Positions 10,601-19,288 of a DNA stretch of 64,000 nt are shown here, in pieces. Numbering within the stretch: the first letter of the stretch is position 1; each line of letters opens with the position of its first letter. Made by a program: the position numbers and the translations under genes. The notes beneath the pieces are model-generated. The model made no database searches. It was given only the letters and a program-made list of their open reading frames with translations, and was not told the origin of the DNA. Source of the DNA: Parapedobacter luteus (GTDB taxonomy: Bacteria; Bacteroidota; Bacteroidia; Sphingobacteriales; Sphingobacteriaceae); the NCBI RefSeq assembly GCF_900168055.1, contig NZ_FUYS01000007.1:124001-188000 (forward strand). The letters run 5' to 3'.

Positions 10601-11129
10601 TCAATACAGTGAGGCTAATCTCCGCTATACTGGAACTTCGTCGATCCCCGATTTCTACGGGTCAATGACCCATACATTTGCATACAAAAACTTCTCACTC
10701 GGTATCCAATTCACTTATCAGGTAGGCGGCGAGGTTTATGACTTTGCATATGCTTCTTTGATGCACGGAGGAACCTATGGCACCGCGCTGCATACGGATA
10801 TCATCAACAGGTGGCGGCAACCTGGAGACATTGCCGATGTGCCCCGATTGGACAACGGCAATATTACTAACCAAACAGGAGCAAGTACACGTTTCTTAAC
10901 AAGTGCGTCCTATTTACAGCTGAATTCCGTGATCCTTTCTTATAACGTACCAAGCCGCTGGCTCGATCGTATCCATGCGCAACGTGCAAGTGTGTTTTTA
11001 AGTGGAGAAAATCTGGCCTTACTTTCAGCAAGGAAAGGAATGGATGTATCTGGTAGTTTTAATGGCTCAGTAGGCAATGATTATACGTTTAGCCGCATTT
11101 TTTCGGCTGGTATCAACTTGAATTTCTAG
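7614..11129 (+). CDS. TonB-dependent outer-membrane receptor, SusC/RagA family with signalling domain
   Basis: Outer-membrane beta-barrel of 1171 residues that imports an oligosaccharide or similar ligand using TonB energy, with SusD as lid. After a long signal peptide ending near SANAFAQ come an STN signalling domain (about 45-115, LSDVFTAIEKQTGYHFFW), a carboxypeptidase-regulatory-like domain (about 138-215), a plug domain with the SusC signature ending YGSRGANGVIMITTKKG (about 323-340), and a barrel ending in the aromatic-terminated SAGINLNF. The STN domain marks it as the type that signals to FecR. Substrate cannot be told, because no glycosidase or sulfatase gene is adjacent; an insertion sequence lies right after SusD. 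Confidence 0.95.
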   Translation: MKITPCVNAGSYSWHAALKLFLVVKLILLLVVVSLQVSANAFAQTVTLSVSNVPLSDVFTAIEKQTGYHFFWRGAEVTEAKVTVDLKNTPLEEAVTKILGNLPYSYSITKESIVIRRKQPLTGRKSENSVRVSSRQQTASGRVVDQDGNPIAGVSVKVKGGQLATITNEDGMFSLSNVPNGATLEISSIGYTRVEVAAGAGLTIELSDQVSILEEVVVIPYGTATRATYTGSVAQIGSEAIEKRPITNVTNALVGAAPGVQTSIAGGSPGSEPTVRIRGFGSISASNNPLYVVDGVPYDGTTTSLNPDDIESVSVLKDAATTALYGSRGANGVIMITTKKGKAGRNSLSFKATAGVVERGLPEYDRVDAFQYYPMMWEVQRNTLHYGSGIPLDVANSIASGLTTEYNGNNYSGVHSLLGYNPFNVASDAVVDLNGNLNPNARLLYADDLNWSEQAATGGKSRQNYMLSYDGGNEKSNFFGSLAYTNEQGYLIKSKLERFNGRLNVATQPVSWFNTGLNLSGTYTMTKPENSGGSSFINPFYISRFIAPIYPVHLHDPVTGEYLLDENGNRQYDFGDGRPFSSGRHTIFENLNDDQLEILGALNARAFAEVLFHPTLKFRSNIAFDLDDRHRRTYDNPILGDGAPSARSYHNFYRRTSYTFNNGLEYDKRFGDHHLTALALHEVYAYKYNTLAGSRSGIIVDGITELPNFANVLGVSSVEDRATIESFLGRVAYDFDQKYVLSASLRRDGNSRFHPDFRWETFWSVGGAWNIEKESFFQVSWVDYLKLRASYGTVGNDAGLGYYPYQALYTLGRNNAGEPGFVQASLPNDSLTWETAKNFDLGLEFSVLKGRLNGAVEFFNKVTDGLIFPVPQQLANGGTTGGSHNFEIDMNIGSLYNRGVEVQLNGHIVKTDNFNYTAALNWTSFKNQITKMPSNQPLLISSGTGNTNKGYSEGHSIYDFYMREFYGVDPETGDALYKTNITSDNTQIIGQDTVTNQYSEANLRYTGTSSIPDFYGSMTHTFAYKNFSLGIQFTYQVGGEVYDFAYASLMHGGTYGTALHTDIINRWRQPGDIADVPRLDNGNITNQTGASTRFLTSASYLQLNSVILSYNVPSRWLDRIHAQRASVFLSGENLALLSARKGMDVSGSFNGSVGNDYTFSRIFSAGINLNF

Positions 11130-11157
11130 TTTGTTTAGGGTTTAAAATTGAAAAACA

Positions 11158-12645
11158 ATGATGAAGATAATTAGATATGGATTTATTGCCACGCTGGTAC
11201 TGGGTTCCTTGAGCGCTTGCGATAAGGAGTTCTTGGAAACTGCTCCTACCGATCAAGTGGCAACGGGCGACGCCTTTAGTACAACAAATAACGCGTGGGC
11301 GGCTTTGAATGGAGTCCACCGTATTTTATATTCACAGATATTCGGGCGCCAAGCGCAAGGCGGTCAAAGTGGTAACATGATGTATATGGACGTATTGGGA
11401 GAGGACGTCGTGTTTTCTAGCAGTGCCAACTCTTGGTTTCGAGACGACTACCGGTGGATCGCGCATCGGCTTTCTACTAGCGATATTACTAAGTACAATT
11501 ATTTATTTTATTATGTAGTAATTGGCAATGTGAATATGATTTTGGCCAATATCGATGGCGCCGAAGGGCCAGAGGCTGATAAAGCGGCCATTAAAGGGCA
11601 ATCGTTGGTCTACCGGGCATGGAGTTATTTCCAGTTGGTACAATTGTACGGAAAACGCTATGTCGCCGGTGGGGATAACAGTGGTCTGGGCGTACCCTTG
11701 GTGCTTGAGCCAACTACAGCAATAACGCCACGAGCAACAGTAGAAGCGGTGTATGCACAGATTAATACAGATCTCGATGAAGCGATGGGATTATTGCAAG
11801 GATATTCGAGGGCAAATAAATCACATTTTGACCTAAATGTGGCGAAGGGTATCAAGGCCCGTGTTGCTTTGGCACAGCAAAATTGGCCAATAGCAGCACA
11901 GATGGCTCGTGAAGCTCGTGAGGGATATCCACTGATGAGCCACACCGATTACCTAAGTGGTTTTAACAATTATAGCAACCAGGAATGGATGTGGGCGTCG
12001 CATATTCAATCGGATCAGACAAACTATTTCTATTCATTTTTTGCGTATATGTCTAATAACTATAATTCTACTGCTATACGTACGAATCCAAGGCTTATTT
12101 TTTCGGTATTATATGATCAAATTGCGGACACCGACATTCGTAAACAGCTTTGGGATCCGACGGGTGAAAATGTAGAAGAGTTTCCTACCCCCCCCAATGG
12201 CTCACGTTATCCGTATTACAGCCGTAAATTCAGCGTAGCTGATCCTGGGATGAGCATCGGCGATGTGCCATATATGCGTGGTGCCGAAATGATCTTGGTG
12301 GAGGCCGAGGCATTGGCCAGGAACGGGCAAGACGCAGATGCTGCTGAGGTCTTGTTTGAATTGGCTAGTAATAGAGATCCCGAATACACGCTTTCTACAA
12401 ATCGCGGTCAGGCGCTCGTCGACGAAATAATGTTTCAACGACGTGCGGAGCTTTGGGGTGAAGGTTTTCGTTTCTATGATCTTAAACGGACCAATAGCCC
12501 CTTGGATCGAAATGGTGGCAATCACAACGGCTCATATACCAACGGTGTATTTGATGTACCTGCTGGGGATATCCGGTGGGAGTTCCTCATTCCACAAGAC
12601 GAAATCAATAATACCAACGGTGTGGTCGTCCAAAATCCTCAATAA
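11158..12645 (+). CDS. SusD/RagB-family nutrient-binding lipoprotein
   Basis: Surface lipoprotein of 495 residues that caps the SusC channel and binds the ligand. The signal peptide ends in the lipobox LSAC with the acylated cysteine at about residue 21, followed by DKEFLETAPTDQV, the usual SusD start. TPR-like helices and the C-terminal family features YMRGAEMILVEAEALARNG and FQRRAELWGEGFRFYDLKR are clear. ATG at 11158 and ATG at 11161 are both usable. It begins 28 bases after SusC and must be co-transcribed with it. Intact. Confidence 0.95.
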   Translation: MMKIIRYGFIATLVLGSLSACDKEFLETAPTDQVATGDAFSTTNNAWAALNGVHRILYSQIFGRQAQGGQSGNMMYMDVLGEDVVFSSSANSWFRDDYRWIAHRLSTSDITKYNYLFYYVVIGNVNMILANIDGAEGPEADKAAIKGQSLVYRAWSYFQLVQLYGKRYVAGGDNSGLGVPLVLEPTTAITPRATVEAVYAQINTDLDEAMGLLQGYSRANKSHFDLNVAKGIKARVALAQQNWPIAAQMAREAREGYPLMSHTDYLSGFNNYSNQEWMWASHIQSDQTNYFYSFFAYMSNNYNSTAIRTNPRLIFSVLYDQIADTDIRKQLWDPTGENVEEFPTPPNGSRYPYYSRKFSVADPGMSIGDVPYMRGAEMILVEAEALARNGQDADAAEVLFELASNRDPEYTLSTNRGQALVDEIMFQRRAELWGEGFRFYDLKRTNSPLDRNGGNHNGSYTNGVFDVPAGDIRWEFLIPQDEINNTNGVVVQNPQ

Positions 12646-12663
12646 AACGTCACCAACTTAATA

Positions 12664-12681
12664 GAGGCCGTCTCAAAAGTA
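12664..12681 (+). repeat. Left terminal inverted repeat of the IS
   Basis: GAGGCCGTCTCAAAAGTA, matching the complement of the right end at 17 of 18 positions. Its inner part also forms the left arm of the terminator at 12667-12697. Confidence 0.88.
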
Positions 12682-12697
12682 CCGAGACGGCTTTTTT
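12667..12697 (+). terminator. Rho-independent terminator built into the IS left end
   Basis: GCCGTCTC (12667-12674) pairs with GAGACGGC (12684-12691) around AAAAGTACC and is followed by six Ts. It reads on the plus strand, so it ends susCD transcription 22 bases after the susD stop. It also shields the element from read-through. Confidence 0.8.
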
Positions 12698-12842
12698 CGT
12701 TTTTTATATTTATCGGGTCCGTTTACCGGGGATATTCTTATTCCCGTTTTTTTGGTTGATTATAGGCTTAATGCAATTTTGTTGAGGGGATAGCGGGTTC
12801 GGGAAAGGCCCTTTGTATGCATTTTTGGGGGGAGGACAGGGC

Positions 12843-14390
12843 TTAGGATGCCCTTTTTCTAAGGTTGTGTGCCAATGCCAGCAACCCTATTTCCAGATTG
12901 ACCTTATCCAGTCCACGGAGCATGAACCGCTTGAAACCGTGGTTGTGTTTGATGTTCCCGAATACCGGCTCCACGTCATGGCAGCGCTGCTTACGCTTTT
13001 TTATTCCCCGCTTGCTTTTCAGTCTTTTCTCGGCCTGCCTTTTCAGTCGGTTCAGGTTGTGGTTCACCTGTATGATACGATTTCCCTGCTGCTGGTGGCA
13101 CTGTGGCCGTAAAGGGCATCCTTCGCAGCTGCGGGCCCGGTATAGGGTGATGGTCTGGCCGAACCCCGTGCCGGTTCGAGGGTTCCGGGTTCCGATGCTG
13201 TCCATCGGTTCCCCGCTGGGGCAGTAATACAGGTCCCTGTCCGGGTCATATGCCAGCTTATCCACGGTATAGGGCTTTTTGCTCCGGATGTTCCCGTTTT
13301 GGTCACGGTCGAAGTAATTGTGCTTGACGTATGCGCCGATCGGCTTCTTTTCCAACCAGCGGTAGTTCTCCTCACTGCCGTATCCCGCATCGGCGGTGAC
13401 ATTGGCCGGCTTGCCGTAATCGCTGATATGCTGCTCCAGGTGGGGGATGAGCGTGGTGGTGTCAGTTGTGCGCTGATGGATGCTGTAGGAAGCGATATAT
13501 TGGTTATTGGTGCTGATCTACACATTGTAGGCCGGTTTGAGCTGGCCGTTTTTCATGTGGTCTTCCTTCATCCGCATGAAGGAGGCATCCGTATCGGTCT
13601 TGCTGTAGCTGCTGCGGCCTTCCCCAAGGACCCCTTCCTGCCGGGCATAGCGTTCAAGGGCGTCGGGCCACCGGTTTTTCGCATAATTCAGCTTCTGCTT
13701 CACTTTCTTGTCAACTTTGGCCCCGCTGGCTTTCAACGCATCGTTGATTTTCGCTATGGTATCCTTTACCTTTTCGCTGTCGATGGGACCGTTGCCCGGT
13801 GGTTCGGGGTCATCGAGCTCCGAGGCGGCGACGCCTTTGGCATATTCCCAGAGTTCATTCAACTGCTTTTTGATCCGCTCCTTACTATGCTTGATGGCAT
13901 TGCCCCACACAAAGGTGTACCGGCCCGCATTGGCCTCGATCTTGGTGCCGTCGGTGTAGAGCTCCTTTATGCTCAACAGCCCTTCTTCGCATAACAACAG
14001 CACGACCTGCGTGAAAATGGGCCTGAGGCAGCCCTGAAGGCGCTTCCCCCGGAAACGGTTGATCGTATTGTGGTCCGGTCGGCTCATACCGGAAAGCCAC
14101 ATGTAATGGATGTTCTGGCTGACCGTTTCTTCGATCCTGCGGCTGCTGTAAAGGTTGTTGATGTAGGAATACACCAACACTTTCAATAGCATCCGTGGAT
14201 GGTAGCTCGATGTACCGCCGGGCCGGTACTGCCGCAATAGTTCAGTGATGTCGATCCGCTCAAGGATGTCGTTAACCACACGGACGGGATGGTCCGATGG
14301 AATAAGTTCCCCCAGATCCGGTGGCAGTAACATCGTCTGCCCCTGCAGGTTCCGCTTGAATACCACCGTGCTTGTCTTGCCTCTTGCCAT
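12843..14390 (-). pseudogene. IS1182-family transposase with one in-frame amber stop
   Basis: DDE transposase of the IS1182 type. The frame runs from ATG 14390 to the stop at 12843, 515 codons plus stop, and would be full length except for a TAG at 13518-13520. Translation before the stop reads QLKPAYNV and after it ISTNNQYIASYSIHQR, in the same frame. Relatives have glutamine there as I recall, so a single CAG to TAG change is the simplest explanation. The N-terminal half holds the DUF772 helix-turn-helix-like domain ([30 protein letters not shown]). The C-terminal half ends with FGNIKHNHGFKRFMLRGL, typical of DDE_Tnp_1. Without suppression the product stops at 290 residues and should be inactive. 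Confidence 0.88.
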
Positions 14391-14523
14391 ACCCGAAAGA
14401 TATGGATCAATACATTGATATACAATAAAATAAGAACAAAAAACTTCTAACAGGATATAAGCGATATTGTGGAAAACGCCGGAATAACCAAACTTGCAGA
14501 AGCAAAAGGCTGCCTCAAGAAAT

Positions 14524-14541
14524 TACTTTTGAGACAGCCTC
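14524..14541 (-). repeat. Right terminal inverted repeat of the IS
   Basis: TACTTTTGAGACAGCCTC on the plus strand; its complement matches the left end except for one base (T for C at position 6). Confidence 0.88.
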
Positions 14542-14646
14542 TTTTCTATGCCGATGACCGTGTCTCGTTAAACCTTGGCACAATTGCTGCAGTCAAACTT
14601 GTACCAAAGCAAACTGGTATATTGTTTAACATAAAACGAAAAAGCC

Positions 14647-15105
14647 ATGAAACAGCTGATGATTTACGTTGCCGCGATAGTGTTCAGTGTTGTGTCCGTT
14701 TCTGAAGCAACTGCCCAAGGCAGAGGAAAGGCGCATGAAAAGGCAAGGAAGGAGCACGCGAAGTACCATGAAAAACGGCAGAAAGCCGCCTACAAACGCG
14801 ATAAAGAAATCGCCAAGTCGTACCGCGAATACTATAAAGAGCGTGATAAAGCATATCGCGCATACGTAAAACGGGAAAATAAACGCTACCGTGACCACGA
14901 TCGCTGGTATTACGACCGGCGTTTTCACCGGCGGTCCGATTACGTCTACTTCCCAGCCTACCGTACGTATTATGACCCATACCGTAGGGGGTATGTCTAC
15001 TGGCGAAACAGCGGATGGGTATTTGCTCAGACTATGCCTTCGTTTATGGTTGGAATAAACCTCGGTGCTGCAAATGTGCAGTTCATGGCTAATTTGCCCA
15101 TCTAA
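14647..15105 (+). CDS. Small secreted, basic, tyrosine-rich protein of unknown function
   Basis: A 152-residue product with a clear signal peptide (MKQLMIYVAAIVFSVVSVSEATAQ, cleavage after about 24). A highly charged stretch dominated by Lys, Arg, Glu, His and Tyr follows (about 25-100), probably a long helix. The C-terminal part, about 100-152, is rich in Tyr, Pro and Trp (FPAYRTYYDPYRRGYVYW) and ends in a hydrophobic tail. It is periplasmic or cell-surface. I do not recognise a named domain. It starts about 105 bases after the IS and is closed by a strong terminator, so it is a single-gene unit. Confidence 0.7.
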   Translation: MKQLMIYVAAIVFSVVSVSEATAQGRGKAHEKARKEHAKYHEKRQKAAYKRDKEIAKSYREYYKERDKAYRAYVKRENKRYRDHDRWYYDRRFHRRSDYVYFPAYRTYYDPYRRGYVYWRNSGWVFAQTMPSFMVGINLGAANVQFMANLPI

Positions 15106-15126
15106 TCCGGTAGGTCGTACTGAACA

Positions 15127-15160
15127 AAAGGCTACCGCGAACACGTTGCGGTAGCCTTTT
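15127..15160 (+). terminator. Strong bidirectional intrinsic terminator
   Basis: AAAAGGCTACCGC (15127-15139) and GCGGTAGCCTTTT (15148-15160) form a 13-pair stem with an 8-base loop. It lies 21 bases after the secreted-protein stop, with a U-run on both strands. Confidence 0.88.
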
Positions 15161-15188
15161 GTTTATTTCACTTTTTTACGTTCATTTG
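15158..15188 (+). promoter_or_regulatory. Predicted promoter of the dihydroorotase gene
   Basis: TTTG at 15158-15161, overlapping the terminator T-run, then 19 bases, then TTCATTTG at 15181-15188, which differs from TAnnTTTG at one position. The start codon is at 15237. Confidence 0.4.
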
Positions 15189-15236
15189 TATGGGCAAGGC
15201 TTTGCGCATGGGCAAAGGCACCGAATCAGCGATTAC

Positions 15237-16583
15237 ATGACAAAACAGACATCACCGATACTCATCAAAGCACCGACAATCGTCAATGAAGGGCGGGTCT
15301 ACATTTCAGACGTATTAATTGTTAACGGCGTAATTGAACGGATTGCGCCCGGAATCGCACACCCTACGGCTATTGAAATCAATGCCGAAGGCTTGCACCT
15401 ACTGCCCGGTCTGATAGATGACCAAGTCCATTTCCGGGAGCCGGGCCTTACCCATAAGGCTGATATCTGGCATGAGAGCCGCGCAGCGGTGGCAGGCGGC
15501 ACGACATCCTTCATGGAAATGCCCAATACCGTACCCAACACGCTTACCCAGCAGTTGCTGCAGGACAAATACGATATGGCGGCCCGGCAATCCCTCGCCA
15601 ATTATTCGTTTTACATGGGGGCGGCGAATGACAATCTTGATGAGGTGCTGCGTACCGACCCCCGGAAGGTCTGTGGCATCAAGGTCTTTATGGGCTCGTC
15701 CACCGGCAATATGCTGGTGGATGACGAACATACCCTCGAAGGCTTATTTGCCAATTCGCCGATGCTTATTGCTACGCATTGCGAAGATGAGGCCACCATC
15801 AGGCAAAACCTGGCCCGATATAAGGCGTTGCACGGCGACGACTTGACCATTGATATGCATCCGCTTATCCGCTCGGCAGAGGCTTGTTATATATCTTCAT
15901 CCCGGGCTGTGACCCTTGCCAGGAAACACGGCACGCGCTTGCATGTCTTGCACATTTCTACGGCACAAGAGACCGATTTATTCGATAAGGACATACCGCT
16001 GCCGGCCAAGCGGATTACCGCAGAGGCATGTGTACATCACCTTTGGTTCAGTGATGCGGACTACGCGGAGAAAGGTAACTTCATTAAGTGGAATCCTGCA
16101 GTGAAAACGGCCCAAGACCGTGCCGGCATCCTTCAGGCTGTGCTGGATGGCCGGATAGATGTGATTGCTACTGACCATGCTCCCCATACGCTGGCCGAAA
16201 AATCCCAACCATATTCCCAGGCTCCATCTGGAGGCCCGCTCGTCCAGTATGCTTTGCAGGCACTGTTGGACATGTATCATGCAGGCAAGCTGACGTTGGA
16301 ACAACTTGTGCAAAAAACGGCTCACAATACGGCGACTTGCTTCCGGATTGATAGACGTGGTTTCATCCGTGAAGGTTACTGGGCAGATCTGGTCTTGGTG
16401 AATTTGCATGAGCCACATACCGTCAACAAGGAAAACATCTTATCGAAATGTGGTTGGTCGCCTTTTGAGGGGCATACTTTCCAGTCGACTATCACGCATA
16501 CGCTTGTATCAGGCAACTTGGTGTACGATCGAGGTGCCTTGCAGGAAAATAGCAACGGACAACGTTTGCTGTTCAACCGATAA
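15237..16583 (+). CDS. pyrC: Dihydroorotase, class I amidohydrolase
   Basis: Cyclises carbamoyl-aspartate to dihydroorotate in pyrimidine synthesis (cytosolic). The ATG at 15237 gives 448 residues beginning MTKQTSPILIKAPTIVNEG. Family motifs: DDQVHFREPG (61-70), probable carbamylated Lys149 in GIKVFMGSSTGNM, THCED, LHISTA and ATDHAPHT (about 312-319). The first metal histidine of the usual HxH pair is glutamine (Q63); I recall the same DDQVHFREPG form in other Bacteroidota dihydroorotases, so it need not mean loss of activity. It is followed after 18 bases by an LD-carboxypeptidase gene and probably shares its transcript. Confidence 0.88.
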   Translation: MTKQTSPILIKAPTIVNEGRVYISDVLIVNGVIERIAPGIAHPTAIEINAEGLHLLPGLIDDQVHFREPGLTHKADIWHESRAAVAGGTTSFMEMPNTVPNTLTQQLLQDKYDMAARQSLANYSFYMGAANDNLDEVLRTDPRKVCGIKVFMGSSTGNMLVDDEHTLEGLFANSPMLIATHCEDEATIRQNLARYKALHGDDLTIDMHPLIRSAEACYISSSRAVTLARKHGTRLHVLHISTAQETDLFDKDIPLPAKRITAEACVHHLWFSDADYAEKGNFIKWNPAVKTAQDRAGILQAVLDGRIDVIATDHAPHTLAEKSQPYSQAPSGGPLVQYALQALLDMYHAGKLTLEQLVQKTAHNTATCFRIDRRGFIREGYWADLVLVNLHEPHTVNKENILSKCGWSPFEGHTFQSTITHTLVSGNLVYDRGALQENSNGQRLLFNR

Positions 16584-16601
16584 TATGTCCCTAACGGTGC
16601 T

Positions 16602-17642
16602 ATGAATAAACGAACATTCATCAAAACATTGGGTATGGGCATCGCCGCCCTGTCCGGATCAAACCTGTACTTAAGTGCTGCGCCAGCCCGTGTCTCATCT
16701 ATTTACCCACCCCGCATCCGTAAGGGCGATACCGTTGGTATCATTACCCCCTCATCACCGCTGTTAAGTGACGAAGGGTATGCCATCGCTGATAAGAACA
16801 TCAGTAAACTTGGACTTCGCATCAAATGGGGACAGCACGTAGGGCAAAAATATGGGCATCTTGCCGGCAAAGATGAGGACCGGATTGCCGATATACACCG
16901 GATGTTCGCCGATCCCGACGTGAAGGCCATTGTGTGTCTACGGGGTGGTTCGGGCTCGACAAGATTGCTCGACAAATTGGACTATGGGTTGATTGCCCGT
17001 AATCCCAAAATATTTTTGGGTTATAGCGATATTACGGCGTTCCACCAGGCCATTCACACGCAGACCGGATTGGTTACCTTCCACGGTGCCGTAGCCAATA
17101 GTGTATGGACGCCGATGGTTATTGAGCAATTCGAACAGCTCTTTTTTTACGGTAAAGTACCGGACTATGCCCGGCTGGAAATGCAGGTGCATGCAAAAGG
17201 GCGTCTTCAGCGTGCCATCCAGACCATTACGCCCGGAATAGCAGAAGGCAAGCTGCTGGGAGGAAACCTCACCGTGCTGACGACACTCGCTGGCTCAACG
17301 TATTTTCCGGACTTTGAAGACAGCATCCTGTTTTTGGAAGATGTCGGCGAAGAACCATATCGTATTGACCGTATGCTGAGTCAGTTGGCGCTGTCGGGAG
17401 CGCTGGGCAAGATCAAAGGGTTCATCTTTGGCAAATGCACGGATTGTGAGGCAAGATATCCCAGCAAATCGCTGACTTTAGAACAAATATTGAACGATTA
17501 CGTTTTAGCATTGGGGATACCAGCCTACCAGGGGGCACTTATCGGGCATATCGATGAGCAACTTATCCTGCCGGTTGGTGCACGGGTGCGTATAGATGCT
17601 GCCAAAGGAAGCATTACCGTATTGGACAATATATTTCGATAG
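16602..17642 (+). CDS. LD-carboxypeptidase, peptidase family S66
   Basis: Serine peptidase that removes the terminal D-residue from murein tetrapeptides (LdcA/YkfA type), used in cell-wall recycling. The 346-residue product starts with a Tat-like or Sec signal (MNKRTFIKTLGMGIAALSGS), so export is likely, unlike cytosolic LdcA. The catalytic triad is visible: Ser142 in GYSDIT, Glu246 in FLEDVGEEPYRID and His315 in ALIGHIDEQ. Opening block GDTVGIITPSSP is typical. The M14 carboxypeptidase begins one base after its stop. The epimerase and NlpC/P60 pair at 21.8-24.1 kb would complete a murein-peptide breakdown route. Confidence 0.92.
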   Translation: MNKRTFIKTLGMGIAALSGSNLYLSAAPARVSSIYPPRIRKGDTVGIITPSSPLLSDEGYAIADKNISKLGLRIKWGQHVGQKYGHLAGKDEDRIADIHRMFADPDVKAIVCLRGGSGSTRLLDKLDYGLIARNPKIFLGYSDITAFHQAIHTQTGLVTFHGAVANSVWTPMVIEQFEQLFFYGKVPDYARLEMQVHAKGRLQRAIQTITPGIAEGKLLGGNLTVLTTLAGSTYFPDFEDSILFLEDVGEEPYRIDRMLSQLALSGALGKIKGFIFGKCTDCEARYPSKSLTLEQILNDYVLALGIPAYQGALIGHIDEQLILPVGARVRIDAAKGSITVLDNIFR

Positions 17643-17643
17643 T

Positions 17644-19119
17644 ATGAAGCATTTCGCTTATCTGATTACCTTCATATTGATATCCGCGGCCTGCCAAGGC
17701 GTTGGGCAACGTCAGCTTATGTACACGCCCGACACGGCAAAGCTGGCCAAGGCCTTCGAAACTTATCGAGAGCCAACGATTACGCATCGTCGTTTCAAAC
17801 ATGCAGACATCGAGCCGCTTATCCTTAAGCGTAAGGGAGGACAGGTCTTTGAAGTGACCCAATTGGGTGTTTCGGTGCTTAAAAAACCCATTTATCAATT
17901 GAAATACGGCGCAGGTCCAAAGAAGGTGATGCTTTGGTCGCAGATGCATGGCAATGAACCTACCGCTACCATGGCGTTGATGGATTTGTTCAACTTTTTG
18001 GAGGCGGAAGGGGACGGCATGGACAGTATCCGCAGCCTGCTGAAAACAGCGACAAGTCTCTATTTTATCCCTATGCTTAACCCCGACGGTGCCGATGTAT
18101 TTACTCGTCGCAACGCCATGGATGTCGATTTGAACCGCGATGCGCGGGCCGGCGCCACGGTGGAAGGGCGGATACTGATTAATGCAGCCAAGGCCGTGCA
18201 GCCTCGCTATGGTTTCAACCTGCACGATATGAATATATATTACAATGTGCCTGGTACACCCACTCCAGTGACCATCGCCCTATTGGCTCCCGCCTATAAT
18301 GCCGAACGGGATATTAATCAGGTGCGGGGCGATGCCATGAAGATTGCTGCAGGAATAAACCGTGTTTTGCAGGACTTTGTGCCGGGCGGTGTGGCCAAGT
18401 ACGATGATACCTATACACCCAGGGGCTTCGGCGACAATTTCCAAAGTTGGGGAGCGAGCACCGTATTGATTGAGTCGGGTGGGTACAAGGGCGATCCGGA
18501 AAAGCAGTTTATTCGCAAGCTCAATTTCATCATTATCTTAAATGCGTTAATCGAAATCGCGCAGGAAAGCTACCATCAATATGATATTGACGAATATGAA
18601 GCCATCCCGTTTAGCGATTCGAAGCTTTCCGACGTCCTTTTGCGCAACGTGGGTGCGTCGCGCGATTCAATTTCCTACAAAGTAGACCTGTCGATCAACC
18701 GGGACGAACAAACGGAAGGAAGCGACTACTACGTGCAGTCGCGGATTACCGATGTGGGCGACTTAAGAGAAAGTTACGGATATGCTGAATTGGATGCAGA
18801 TGGGTATTATTTTATGGCCGGCAAAATCCATCCGAACGTATTCGGCAGCATAGAAGAGGTATCGTTGGAGCAGGCAATGGGTTATTTGCGCCAAGGTTAT
18901 TATGCGGTTCAAGTAGCGCGGTTGCCCGAACAGCGTTTGCACGGCTTGCCTTTGGTTGTTTTCCATCAGCGCAGCCCCGTTCCTGCCAGCCCCAATCTGG
19001 GCAGGGAAGCTAATTTCTTCCTTGCGCGTGACGGTGTGCCTGCTTATGCAATTATCAATGGGTATCTGATCGATCTCTCGGTTACACCTCAGGTGGAGTT
19101 TAAGAATTATATACGGTGA
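17644..19119 (+). CDS. M14-family zinc carboxypeptidase, exported
   Basis: Zinc metallocarboxypeptidase of 491 residues from ATG 17644. The signal region MKHFAYLITFILISAACQG may be a lipoprotein signal (SAAC), though the box is imperfect. Zinc ligands H102 and E105 (MHGNEPT) and H194 (FNLHDMN), substrate-binding N164-R165 (DLNRDAR) and catalytic E277 (TVLIESGG) are all present. An extra C-terminal part of about 180 residues after the catalytic domain has no clear assignment. It lies one base behind the S66 gene, so co-translation is likely and peptide trimming in the periplasm is the natural role. Precise substrate unknown. Confidence 0.9.
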   Translation: MKHFAYLITFILISAACQGVGQRQLMYTPDTAKLAKAFETYREPTITHRRFKHADIEPLILKRKGGQVFEVTQLGVSVLKKPIYQLKYGAGPKKVMLWSQMHGNEPTATMALMDLFNFLEAEGDGMDSIRSLLKTATSLYFIPMLNPDGADVFTRRNAMDVDLNRDARAGATVEGRILINAAKAVQPRYGFNLHDMNIYYNVPGTPTPVTIALLAPAYNAERDINQVRGDAMKIAAGINRVLQDFVPGGVAKYDDTYTPRGFGDNFQSWGASTVLIESGGYKGDPEKQFIRKLNFIIILNALIEIAQESYHQYDIDEYEAIPFSDSKLSDVLLRNVGASRDSISYKVDLSINRDEQTEGSDYYVQSRITDVGDLRESYGYAELDADGYYFMAGKIHPNVFGSIEEVSLEQAMGYLRQGYYAVQVARLPEQRLHGLPLVVFHQRSPVPASPNLGREANFFLARDGVPAYAIINGYLIDLSVTPQVEFKNYIR

Positions 19120-19288
19120 CCGGCTATCTCTTAAATTTAGTATAACGGTTGACTGATGCCTAAATCGCCGAAAGCCCGCTGATTTTGCAGGTAAATGGTG
19201 ATTGGTTCTTCGCTTTGCTATTGGATTTTGATAACTTTATTGCAAAGATGCGTGCCATTCCGGTGTTGGTTGTTATTATGAATCTATT

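Larger units (their letters stand above)
12664..14541. mobile_element. IS1182-family insertion sequence, 1878 bp, transposase inactivated
   Basis: Bounded by terminal inverted repeats GAGGCCGTCTCAAAAGTA (12664-12681) and, on the opposite strand, GAGGCTGTCTCAAAAGTA (14524-14541); 17 of 18 bases agree. One minus-strand transposase frame fills it. The length and the GAGGCTGTCTC-type ends match the IS1182 family. The flanks are TTAATA on the left and TTTTCT on the right, so no target duplication is visible; the copy may be old or may have recombined. It lies between susD and a small secreted-protein gene and interrupts neither. Confidence 0.88.

Noticed and set aside
13299-13994. Plus-strand open frame of 231 codons inside the IS
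   Set aside because: Antisense to the transposase; the minus strand gives a clear IS1182-family protein.
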